Part shown: in pieces, positions 1-7,579 of the stretch
How positions within the stretch are numbered: position 1 is the stretch's first letter
Layout: every line of letters begins with the position of its first letter
Assembly (NCBI GenBank): GCA_964355015.1
Contig: CAYHCE010000002.1
Coordinates: forward strand, 62,001 to 126,000
Length of the DNA: 64,000 nucleotides
Direction of reading: 5' to 3'
Source: CAYHCE01 sp964355015
GTDB lineage: Bacteria > Cyanobacteriota > Cyanobacteriia > PCC-6307 > Cyanobiaceae
The notes under the pieces: generated by a model
What the model was told of the DNA's origin: nothing
Seen by the model: the letters and a program-made list of their open reading frames with translations, nothing else
Databases searched by the model: none
Translations under genes and position numbers: made by a program

Positions 1-1185
1 CAGCGGTCGCAGGGCCTCCATCAGTTGCGCCTCCAGCTGGGCAGCGGCCTCATGGCGGCAGGCGCTGAGGCAGGAGCAGACCCGGTCCAGCTCGCGCCGT
101 GCCGCGGCCTGCCGCTGTTCGAGTGCCCTCAGCGACTCCTCCGCTCCCCCGGGGGCGAGCCGCCGGCGCAGTTCATCGCGCCGGGCGATCAGCCCGGACA
201 GATCCAGGTTGTGGCGACGCTCAAGGGCCTTGATCTGGGCGAGCCGCTCCTGCAGGGCCGCCAGGCCACCGGGATCGCTCTCCAGGGCGCCGCCGTAGCG
301 GTCGAGCTCCCGGGCCAGGTCCTGAACCAGCTGCAGAGCGTCGCCGCAGCGCAGCAGCAGCGGCTGGAGGCTGGGGTCGAAGCCGGCCAGCAGCTGCAAT
401 TCCTGCTCGCAGACGGCCAGATGGTCGAGGCTGGAAGGGGCCGCCTCGACCCCTTCCACCAGCCTGCCCAGCAGGGTCATCACCCCTTCCTGCAAGCGCA
501 CCCCATGGGCCAGCCGGTCCTGCTCGATCTGCAGCCGCTGCCGCTCCTGCGGATCCTCCAGTCGGGCCGCCTCCAGATCGTCCAGCAGCTCCTGGCTGAG
601 CCGGCGCTCCGCCTCGCTCCGCTGCCGATCGGCCCTGGACTCCTCCAGGGCCGCGGACGCCTGGCGCCAGGCCCGCACGGCGGGACGAACGGGAGCCAGG
701 GCCGCGGCCACGACCTCGCCACCGAAGCGATCGAGCCAGCGCCGCTGCTGGCCGGGGCGGGCCAGCTGCTGGGTCTGGCCCTGCACGGTGAGATCGAGCA
801 GGAGGGGCCGCAGGGCCAGGAGCTGGCTGCGGTTCACCGCCACGCCGTTGAGGCGACTGCGGCTGTGGACCCGCTCCTCCAGCGTGCGCCACTCGCGACT
901 GAGCAGCAGCTCCGGCTCGTCGCTATCGAGCTCCTGCTCCTCCAGCCAGGCCCGCACCGGCTGGGACAGCGTAAAGCTGGCCTCGATCCTGCCCCGCTCG
1001 CTTCCCTGCCGCAGCAGTCGTGCCCCCTGGCTGCCCTGGGCGCCGCCCAGCAAGGCATCGAGGGCATCCAGCAGCAGGGACTTACCGGCTCCGGTCTCTC
1101 CGGTCAGCACCGTGAAGCCTGACGCAAAGGTGAGATCCAGACCGTCGATCAGCGCAATGTTCTCCAGGCGCAGACCCGTGAGCAC
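1..1185 (-). CDS. recN: DNA repair protein RecN (5' part, runs off window)
   Basis: Reading the minus strand from a GTG at 1185 gives 395 codons that stay open to base 1, so the C-terminal third (family about 560 residues) lies outside. The N-terminus (LENIALIDGLDLTF) and the Walker A GETGAGKS at about residues 29-36 are typical of RecN, an SMC-like ATPase that acts on DNA double-strand breaks in recombinational repair. The middle is a Gln/Leu/Arg-rich coiled coil. A GGAGGG motif 4 bases upstream of the GTG supports this start. It is divergent from the AarF-type gene, with 73 bases between them that must hold both promoters. Confidence 0.93.
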   Translation of the reverse strand, partial: MLTGLRLENIALIDGLDLTFASGFTVLTGETGAGKSLLLDALDALLGGAQGSQGARLLRQGSERGRIEASFTLSQPVRAWLEEQELDSDEPELLLSREWRTLEERVHSRSRLNGVAVNRSQLLALRPLLLDLTVQGQTQQLARPGQQRRWLDRFGGEVVAAALAPVRPAVRAWRQASAALEESRADRQRSEAERRLSQELLDDLEAARLEDPQERQRLQIEQDRLAHGVRLQEGVMTLLGRLVEGVEAAPSSLDHLAVCEQELQLLAGFDPSLQPLLLRCGDALQLVQDLARELDRYGGALESDPGGLAALQERLAQIKALERRHNLDLSGLIARRDELRRRLAPGGAEESLRALEQRQAAARRELDRVCSCLSACRHEAAAQLEAQLMEALRPL

Positions 1186-1258
1186 GCAGCCCTCCGGTGG
1201 GGGAGTGAAGTCACCAGCCTGACCGTAGCGACGGTTCGTTTCGTTTAGAAGGGGTGCA

Positions 1259-3262
1259 GTGAGTCTCCCCTCGATGGTCCGCTCCGATCCGGTGAGCAAC
1301 GATCCTGCGAGCGCCGATCACACAAGCACCGATCACACAAGCGCCGCAGAGGAGCTCAGCCCCTTCGACGATCTCAGCGACTTCATCGAGGCCGCGGGCC
1401 TGCTTCGCTACGACCCGGCAGCGATCACCCGCATTTACACCGGCCACCCGAGAAGGCTGTTCCGTCGTCTCTGGCAGACGCTGGTGCCGATCGGCCTGTT
1501 CCTGCTCGGCGTCGGCTTCGACAAGTTCACCGGCCTGCTCTCAACGGAAGCCCGGGCCCGGGCTCGGGCCCGGGAATGCGCCGAGCTGCTGGCGGCGCTG
1601 GGTCCGGCCTTCATCAAGGCAGGCCAGGCCCTCTCCACCAGGCCTGACATCGTGCCGCCGGTGCTGCTCGAGGAACTGGCCCAGCTGCAGGACCAGCTGC
1701 CCGGCTTCGACAGCGCCCTGGCGATGGCCTGCATCGAGGAGGACCTCGGCGCCCCGGTGGAGGCGATCTATGCCCAGCTGGATCGGGAACCGATCTCGGC
1801 GGCCTCACTTGGGCAGGTGCATCGGGGCGTGCTCAAAGGCGGCCAGCCCGTGGCGGTGAAAGTGCAGCGGCCGGGTCTGCGGGAGCAGATCACGCTCGAT
1901 CTCTACATCGTGCGCAACATCGCCGCCTGGCTGAATCGCAACGTGCGCGTCATCCGCAGCGATCTGGTGGCCCTGATCGACGAGCTGGGCAAGCGGGTGT
2001 TCGAAGAGATGGATTATCTCAACGAGGCCGCCAACGCCGAAGCCTTCGCCCGGTTGCACAGCCACAACCCGCACATCGCCGTGCCGCGGATCTTCCACGA
2101 GGCCACCAGCCGTCGCGTGCTGACGATGGAGTGGATCGAGGGTGTCAAGCTCACCAACCTCAAGGCGGTGAAGGCCCTGGGCATCGATCCGGACTACATG
2201 GTGCAGTTGGGGGTGAACTGCAGCCTGCAGCAACTGCTGGAGCACGGCTTCTTTCACGCCGATCCCCACCCCGGCAACCTGCTCGCCCTGCCGGACGGCC
2301 GTCTGGCCTACCTGGATTTCGGGATGATGAGCGAGGTGAGCCGCGAGTCACGCACCGGCCTGATCCAGGCGGTGGTCCATCTGGTGAACCGCAACTTCAC
2401 CGCCCTCTCCCGCGACTTCGTGAATCTGGGCTTCCTGGGGGAGGAGGTGGACCTGGAACCGATCGTGCCGGCCTTCGAGAGCGTCTTCGGACAGGCCCTG
2501 GAGATGGGCGTCAGCCGTATGGACTTCAAGGCGGTCACCGACGACCTCTCCGGTGTGATGTACCGCTTCCCCTTCCGGGTCCCGCCGTACTACGCACTGA
2601 TCATCCGTTCTCTGGTCACCCTGGAGGGCATCGCCCTGAGCGTGGATCCGGACTTCAAGATCCTCGGCGCGGCCTATCCCTACTTCGCACGACGGCTGAT
2701 GGAGGATCCGGATCCGGCGCTGCGGCGCAGCCTGCGGGAAATGCTCTTCGACGGCGATGACTTCCGCTGGCAGCGGCTGGAGAACCTGATCAGCAGCGCT
2801 TCGCTGCAGGATCAACTGGATGTGGAGGGCCTGCTCGATCAGGTGCTCGACTTTCTGTTCTCCCCCAGGGGAGGGATGCTGCGCCAGCAGCTCGTGGACG
2901 CCCTGGTGGACCGGGTGGATGCGTTGGGCTGGCAGACCTTCAGTCGGCTGGGGCGCCGCCTGCCGAAGCGACTTCAGCCACCTGGGCTGCGCAGCCTGAC
3001 GCTCGAGGCCGGCCTCGACCCCCTGCTCAGCCTGGAGCCGGTGCAGCAGCTGCTGCTGATCCTGCGCCAGCTGCCGGGTTTCGAACCCCAGCTGCTGCTC
3101 AGCCGTCTGCCACGGCTTCTGAGCGAGCCGGACCTGCGCCGGATGGGGCTGCAGGTGGCGAAGGGCCTGGCGGAGCGCAGCGTGGTGCGGTTGCTGCGGG
3201 ACGTGCTGGTGGCACCGGAAACCCGGAACGCAGCCGGGTACGTCACCGCGAACGGCTTCTAG
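1259..3262 (+). CDS. ABC1/AarF/UbiB family atypical kinase
   Basis: 667 residues from a GTG preceded by AAGGGG. Family motifs are all visible: KAGQ at about 120-123, the alanine loop AASLGQVHRG at 181-190, the ATP-lysine region VAVKVQRP near 198, HADPHPGN at 333-340 and YLDFGMM at 351-357. These proteins are unorthodox protein-kinase-like ATPases linked to quinone or prenyl-lipid metabolism; in cyanobacteria this would be plastoquinone or tocopherol, but the substrate is not shown by the sequence. The N-terminal 35 residues are low in complexity and include a repeated DHTS unit encoded by 15-base tandem repeats. The C-terminal 200 residues are Leu/Arg-rich and less conserved. Confidence 0.9.
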   Translation: MSLPSMVRSDPVSNDPASADHTSTDHTSAAEELSPFDDLSDFIEAAGLLRYDPAAITRIYTGHPRRLFRRLWQTLVPIGLFLLGVGFDKFTGLLSTEARARARARECAELLAALGPAFIKAGQALSTRPDIVPPVLLEELAQLQDQLPGFDSALAMACIEEDLGAPVEAIYAQLDREPISAASLGQVHRGVLKGGQPVAVKVQRPGLREQITLDLYIVRNIAAWLNRNVRVIRSDLVALIDELGKRVFEEMDYLNEAANAEAFARLHSHNPHIAVPRIFHEATSRRVLTMEWIEGVKLTNLKAVKALGIDPDYMVQLGVNCSLQQLLEHGFFHADPHPGNLLALPDGRLAYLDFGMMSEVSRESRTGLIQAVVHLVNRNFTALSRDFVNLGFLGEEVDLEPIVPAFESVFGQALEMGVSRMDFKAVTDDLSGVMYRFPFRVPPYYALIIRSLVTLEGIALSVDPDFKILGAAYPYFARRLMEDPDPALRRSLREMLFDGDDFRWQRLENLISSASLQDQLDVEGLLDQVLDFLFSPRGGMLRQQLVDALVDRVDALGWQTFSRLGRRLPKRLQPPGLRSLTLEAGLDPLLSLEPVQQLLLILRQLPGFEPQLLLSRLPRLLSEPDLRRMGLQVAKGLAERSVVRLLRDVLVAPETRNAAGYVTANGF

Positions 3263-3288
3263 AGTTGAGTCCCGAACGGGAGCCGACC

Positions 3289-3873
3289 TTGCCCAACCAG
3301 CCGAAACTCGTGGGGATCCTGCTGGCTCTGTCGCTCAGCACCGCAGCCCCGGGTCTGCAGGCGGCCGAGCAGGTGGTGTTTGTGAGCGGAGCCTTCCGGC
3401 GCTCGATTCCCGTGGCCGATCTGGAGCATCTTGCCCAGACCGGCCAGGCCCGTGGCCTCCTGGGCGACGTGCTGCGCGTCAGCGGCCAGAAGCCAGCCGA
3501 GGTTTCGAAGCTGCTGAACCAGCAGATCAGCCTGCCACTGGTGCTCACCAGCCGGCTGCTCTCCACCCGGATCGGCGAGGCACTGCTGGAACGACTGACC
3601 CGGATCTTCGCTCCGTTGCGCGCCCCGCAGATGGGGGTGCCGGCTCTGCGGGGCGCCCTGATCACCGGGCTGGCGAACGGCAACGGCAGCCTGACCCCCA
3701 CCGGCTTCCTGCAGGCCTATCCGGCCCAGGAGCTCGCCGTGAGCATTCCGGCTCTGATGGGGCTGATCGGCAAGGCGAGTTCCATCTCCGACCTGATTCG
3801 CTTCTTCTCTGAATCGCCACTGGACGGCCTGCGTGGTGACGCCCCGGCCAAGGCGCCGAAGACGGCCCCCTGA
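3289..3873 (+). CDS. secreted DUF1400 domain protein
   Basis: The chosen start is TTG 3289, with GGGAG six bases upstream; an in-frame TTG at 3265 is possible but lacks such a site. The protein (about 194 residues) begins with a signal peptide (VGILLALSLSTAAPGLQAAE). It then shows the DUF1400 pattern known from the N-terminus of cyanobacterial alpha/beta hydrolases (residues GAFRRSIPVADLEHLAQTG, then paired helices ending in FLQAYPAQELAVSI). No hydrolase domain follows: there is no GxSxG and the protein stops after DUF1400. It sits 26 bases after the AarF-type gene and is probably co-transcribed with it. Function unknown. Confidence 0.8.
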   Translation: MPNQPKLVGILLALSLSTAAPGLQAAEQVVFVSGAFRRSIPVADLEHLAQTGQARGLLGDVLRVSGQKPAEVSKLLNQQISLPLVLTSRLLSTRIGEALLERLTRIFAPLRAPQMGVPALRGALITGLANGNGSLTPTGFLQAYPAQELAVSIPALMGLIGKASSISDLIRFFSESPLDGLRGDAPAKAPKTAP

Positions 3874-3939
3874 GCTGGCCCCGTCGGGGGGATTTCTGAG
3901 CCGACACGTAGATTCCCTTCAGCCTGTCCTGCTGCCGTC

Positions 3940-5043
3940 GTGCCCCTGCTCTCAGCCCTCCGGCGTCTGGGCAACCAGCCAACGATGCAGGACTGGCCGG
4001 GGTTGATCGAGGCCTACAGGCGCTGGCTGCCGGTGTCGGACTCCACGCCGGTGATCACCCTGAGGGAGGGGGCCACACCGCTCATCCCGGCTCCGGCGAT
4101 CGCCGCACGGCTGGGCCGCGCCGTGAAGGTGTTCCTCAAGTACGACGGCCTGAACCCCACCGGCAGCTTCAAGGACCGGGGGATGACGATGGCGGTGAGC
4201 AAGGCCTTGGAGGCCGGCGCCGAAGCGGTGATCTGCGCCAGCACGGGCAACACCAGCGCTGCGGCTGCCGCCTATGCCCGCCGCGGTGGCATGCGCGCCT
4301 TCGTGCTCATTCCCGACGGCTACGTGGCCCAGGGAAAACTTGCCCAGGCACTTGTCTACGGCGCCGAAGTGCTGGCTGTGAAGGGCAACTTCGACCGGGC
4401 CCTGGCGATCGTGCGCGAAGTTGCCGACGCCTATCCCGTCACCCTGGTGAACTCGCTCAATCCCTACCGGCTGGAGGGGCAGAAAACCGCAGCCTTCGAA
4501 GTGGTGGACGCCCTGGGCGACGCGCCGGACTGGCTCTGCATCCCGATGGGCAACGCCGGCAACATCAGCGCCTACTGGATGGGGTTCCAGGAGTATCGCC
4601 AGGCCGGCCACAGCCGCAGGCTGCCGCGGATGATGGGCTTCCAGGCCAGCGGCTCAGCTCCCCTGGTGCTGGGTCACACGGTGGAGCAGCCCGACACGAT
4701 CGCAACCGCTATCCGGATCGGCAACCCCGCCAACCGGGACAAGGCCCTGAAGGTGAGGGAGCAGAGCGGCGGCGCTTTCCATGCCGTCACCGATCAGGAG
4801 ATCCTGGAGGCCTACAAGCTGCTGGGCCGCGAGGAAGGGGTGTTCTGCGAACCTGCCAGCGCGGCCTCGGTGGCGGGTCTGCTGCAGCAGGCCGACGAAG
4901 TTCCGGCTGGAGCCACGGTCGTGTGCGTGCTTACGGGCAACGGCCTCAAGGATCCGAACACCGCCATCGACAACAGCGATGGAGCTTTCCACGCCGGCCT
5001 GGAGCCGGAAGTGGACGTGGTGGCACGGGTGATGGGCTTCTGA
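3940..5043 (+). CDS. thrC: threonine synthase
   Basis: PLP enzyme that converts O-phosphohomoserine to threonine. The PLP-lysine motif NPTGSFKDRGM (Lys about 78), the glycine loop STGNTSAAAAAYA and the C-terminal CVLTGNGLKDP identify the fold type II threonine synthase. The frame opens at GTG 3940 (367 residues). An ATG at 3985 (MQDWPGLIEAYRRWLP) matches where homologues usually begin and may be the true start; neither has a strong ribosome site. A strong terminator follows 29 bases after the stop. Confidence 0.95.
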   Translation: MPLLSALRRLGNQPTMQDWPGLIEAYRRWLPVSDSTPVITLREGATPLIPAPAIAARLGRAVKVFLKYDGLNPTGSFKDRGMTMAVSKALEAGAEAVICASTGNTSAAAAAYARRGGMRAFVLIPDGYVAQGKLAQALVYGAEVLAVKGNFDRALAIVREVADAYPVTLVNSLNPYRLEGQKTAAFEVVDALGDAPDWLCIPMGNAGNISAYWMGFQEYRQAGHSRRLPRMMGFQASGSAPLVLGHTVEQPDTIATAIRIGNPANRDKALKVREQSGGAFHAVTDQEILEAYKLLGREEGVFCEPASAASVAGLLQQADEVPAGATVVCVLTGNGLKDPNTAIDNSDGAFHAGLEPEVDVVARVMGF

Positions 5044-5071
5044 TTCGCCAGTTCTGATCCGAAACCCAGCG

Positions 5072-5102
5072 AACCCCGCTCCGGTGGACCCGGAGCGGGG
5101 TT
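5072..5102 (+). terminator. rho-independent-type terminator of thrC
   Basis: Perfect 12-base-pair GC-rich stem (AACCCCGCTCCG at 5072-5083 with CGGAGCGGGGTT at 5091-5102) around a 7-base loop, ending in TTT. It begins 29 bases after the thrC stop and separates thrC transcription from the dnaN upstream region. Confidence 0.88.
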
Positions 5103-5536
5103 TCTGCATGGGCTGCGGGGGAACGGCTCCGGTCAGAACCGAACAACCACCCAGCAGACCGTCCACGGAAAAGACCGCCTCAACGGGGGACAGCCGGCGG
5201 AGAAGAGAGAGGGCGAGAACCGGCCTTGTTTTCCCCAGACGCGGGAAACGGTGGAAAAGTGGAGTTCAGGGACCCTTTCGGGCTCCATCTCCGCAAGGGT
5301 GGAATCGTGAGATCTAGCTGATAACAACGGTTCAGAAGGTTTTCCACGTTTTCCCCAGCCCCTACGGCTACGCAGGGATTTCTTCTTTTCTTCAATCCTT
5401 TAAATCCAGTCGGAGGGCAGGGAAAGTCGTTGTGGACAACGGTGTTCAGCGAGGCCGGCCCGTTGCGCTTCCGCCGGCGTTGTGGAAGCGTGGTGGGGCC
5501 CTTGGCGGGGTTGTCCTTCCCCGGAGTTTCGTTGCG
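5103..5536. other. candidate chromosomal replication origin (oriC)
   Basis: A 434-base stretch with no convincing gene, between the thrC terminator and dnaN. It carries near-matches to the cyanobacterial DnaA box TTTTCCACA: TTTTCCCCA 5229-5237, TTTTCCACC on the minus strand at 5250-5258, TTTTCCACG 5340-5348, directly abutting TTTTCCCCA 5349-5357, and TTGTCCACA on the minus strand at 5431-5439; a weaker one lies at 5481-5489. Each of the first five differs from the consensus at one base. Between the boxes, 5378-5406 is AT-rich (22 of 29 bases A or T), unusual in this GC-rich sequence and a plausible unwinding element. The origin of Synechococcus elongatus is also next to dnaN. The dnaN promoter must also lie here. 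Confidence 0.75.
5340..5357 (+). promoter_or_regulatory. tandem pair of DnaA-box-like sites
   Basis: TTTTCCACG and TTTTCCCCA are arranged head to tail with no spacer, 21 bases before the AT-rich segment at 5378. Each differs from TTTTCCACA at one position. Position and orientation fit sites used to load DnaA next to the unwinding element; binding is inferred. Confidence 0.6.
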
Positions 5537-6685
5537 ATGAAGCTGGTCTGCTCCCAGGCGGAACTCAGCGCCAGCCTGCAGCTGGTCAGCCGGGCCGTGG
5601 CGGCACGCCCCACCCATCCGGTCCTCGCCAACGTGCTTCTGACTGCCGATGCGGGCACCGGTCGGCTCAGCCTCACCGGCTTCGATCTCAGCCTCGGCAT
5701 CCAGACCAGCCTGCCGGCCTCGGTCGAAAACAGTGGCGCCATCACCCTGCCGTCTCGCCTTTTCGGCGAAATCGTCTCCCGCCTCTCGAGCGAGAGCCCG
5801 ATCACGCTCAGCTGTGAGGAAGGCCAGGAGCAGGTGGAACTCACCAGCCTCTCGGGCAGCTACCAGATGCGGGGCCTGTCGGCCGAGGACTTTCCTGACC
5901 TCCCTCTGGTCCAGACGGGTGTGCCGATCCGCCTCCAGGTCGATGCCCTGGTGAAGGGGCTGCGGGCCACCCTGTTCGCCAGCAGCGGCGACGAGGCCAA
6001 GCAGCTGCTCACCGGCGTTCACCTTGGTCTCGAGCATCGGGGACTCGAGTGCGCCGCCACGGATGGCCATCGGCTGTCCGTGCTGCGCCTGGAGAACGCC
6101 TCCTCCGCCACCGAGCCGCTCGACGCTGCAGAAGCCTTCGCGGTCACCGTGCCGGCACGGTCGCTGCGGGAACTCGAGCGGCTCCTCTCGGCCCGTCAGT
6201 CCCAGGAGCCGGTCAGCCTCTACTGCGACCGCGGCCAGGTGGTCTTCCTCTGGGCCGACCAGGTCCTCACCAGCCGCAGCCTCGATGGCACCTATCCCAA
6301 CTACCGGCAGTTGATTCCCGCCAGCTTCAGTCGCAGCCTCGAGCTCGACCGGCGCGGCTTCGTCAATGCCCTCGAGCGGGTCGCCGTATTGGCCGACCAG
6401 CACAACAACGTCGTCAAACTCAGCAGTGACCCTGCGGCAGGCCAGCTCCATATCAGCGCCGATGCTCAGGACGTGGGCAGCGGATCCGAGGATCTGCCGG
6501 CCTTGATCAGCGGCGACGCCATCGAGATCGCCTTCAACGTGCGTTATGTGCTGGATGGCCTCAAGGCGATGACGGCCGAGCGGGTGGAACTGCGCTGCAA
6601 CGCTCCAACGACGCCGGTGGTGCTGACCCCGGTCGAGGATCCGAGCTTCACCTACCTGGTGATGCCCGTCCAGATCCGCAGCTGA
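5537..6685 (+). CDS. dnaN: DNA polymerase III beta subunit (sliding clamp)
   Basis: 382 residues, the usual length. The N-terminus MKLVCSQAELSASLQLVSRAV and the C-terminus ending YLVMPVQIRS are classic for the ring-shaped processivity clamp, with three repeated clamp domains (PTHPVLANVLL in the first, KQLLTGVHL in the second, FVNALERVAVLADQ in the third). The frame is open upstream to 5432, but that stretch overlaps the DnaA-box region and has no homology to the family, so ATG 5537 was chosen. It is the first gene to the right of the putative origin and runs away from it. Confidence 0.97.
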   Translation: MKLVCSQAELSASLQLVSRAVAARPTHPVLANVLLTADAGTGRLSLTGFDLSLGIQTSLPASVENSGAITLPSRLFGEIVSRLSSESPITLSCEEGQEQVELTSLSGSYQMRGLSAEDFPDLPLVQTGVPIRLQVDALVKGLRATLFASSGDEAKQLLTGVHLGLEHRGLECAATDGHRLSVLRLENASSATEPLDAAEAFAVTVPARSLRELERLLSARQSQEPVSLYCDRGQVVFLWADQVLTSRSLDGTYPNYRQLIPASFSRSLELDRRGFVNALERVAVLADQHNNVVKLSSDPAAGQLHISADAQDVGSGSEDLPALISGDAIEIAFNVRYVLDGLKAMTAERVELRCNAPTTPVVLTPVEDPSFTYLVMPVQIRS

Positions 6686-6689
6686 CGCC

Positions 6690-7553
6690 GTGAGTCTTCC
6701 GGAGCAGTTGCTGCTCAGCGATCTCCTGAGGCTGCGGGTCCGCTGCGATCAGGGTCTCGACCACGGTCCGGGCCTGCAGGGCTGGATGCATCCGCCCGTC
6801 CACCGCCTGCTGGGATGGGCGAGTAAGCCCTCGGCCTTTGGCTCCCGCCGGCTGGTCTGGCGGCTCGATCAGCTTCGGGGCCTCACCGAGCTCGAGGCCC
6901 TTGTGCAGGGAGCCCCGGCCGAAACCGACCAGAACACCCTCGATCGTCTCCCCACCCTGCTCGAAGCGGCCCTGCTCGGCGCGGAAGCCCAGCTCCTGGG
7001 AACGGTGGCCGATGCCGCCGTGGAACTCCGTACGGGCCGCATCCTCCACTACCTCGTCTCCCGCAGCGATCCCCGCCTGCCTGGCAGCAGCCGCTGGCGG
7101 CTGACGCCGGACCGGATCGTCGACCAGCAGCCGGGTCAGGTGAAGACCGCTCTGGCAGGCCTCGAAGATCTGCCCCTGGCCCGGGCGAGTGTGCGTCAGG
7201 AACTGCTACGCCGTTCCCGTCGTTGGCGCGACCAGGTGGGCCAGGAGACCTCGCGCCTGCGCGACCAGTTCCAGCAGGCCGGCGACCGGTTCGAGGAACG
7301 GCTGGAAGGCTGGCTCGAGGAACCTCCCTGGGAGGACCCGGCCGCTGCGGCCGGTACGCCCATCGACAACGACCCCAGGGACACCGATCGCCGGCCGCAG
7401 CCCGATGAGCGCCAGGAGTGGTACGGTCTCGACGACTGGGACGAACCGCAGGAGCCGCCCCCGCAGCGTTCCTCCCGCAGAGCCCCATCCGGCCCCGTCC
7501 GGCCCCGCCGGTTGGAAGACGATCCCAACGGCGAGGACGATCCCTGGATCTGA
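6690..7553 (+). CDS. PRC-barrel domain protein, conserved next to dnaN
   Basis: 287 residues from a GTG four bases after dnaN, so almost surely co-transcribed. Residues 1-80 (LLLSDLLRLRVRC, FGSRRLVWRLDQLRGL) and about 100-140 (GTVADAAVELRTGRILHYLVS) look like two PRC-barrel modules. Residues 170-230 are a charged helix rich in Arg, Gln and Glu. The tail is acidic and Pro-rich and ends DDPNGEDDPWI. I recall that a protein of this type follows dnaN in picocyanobacteria. Its role is not known; PRC barrels occur in RimM and in photosynthetic proteins. Confidence 0.75.
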   Translation: MSLPEQLLLSDLLRLRVRCDQGLDHGPGLQGWMHPPVHRLLGWASKPSAFGSRRLVWRLDQLRGLTELEALVQGAPAETDQNTLDRLPTLLEAALLGAEAQLLGTVADAAVELRTGRILHYLVSRSDPRLPGSSRWRLTPDRIVDQQPGQVKTALAGLEDLPLARASVRQELLRRSRRWRDQVGQETSRLRDQFQQAGDRFEERLEGWLEEPPWEDPAAAAGTPIDNDPRDTDRRPQPDERQEWYGLDDWDEPQEPPPQRSSRRAPSGPVRPRRLEDDPNGEDDPWI

Positions 7554-7579
7554 TACTGGAAGCCCGTTGCCCGCCCATC

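Noticed and set aside
1550..1576. CCCGGG/GGGCCC alternating GC tract in the AarF-type gene, possible hairpin
   Set aside because: It encodes an Ala-Arg repeat (ARARARA) in frame inside a conserved gene; the self-complementarity follows from GC codons.
5180..6451. 423-codon minus-strand frame across the origin and dnaN
   Set aside because: It is antisense to dnaN and covers the DnaA-box region; no motif.
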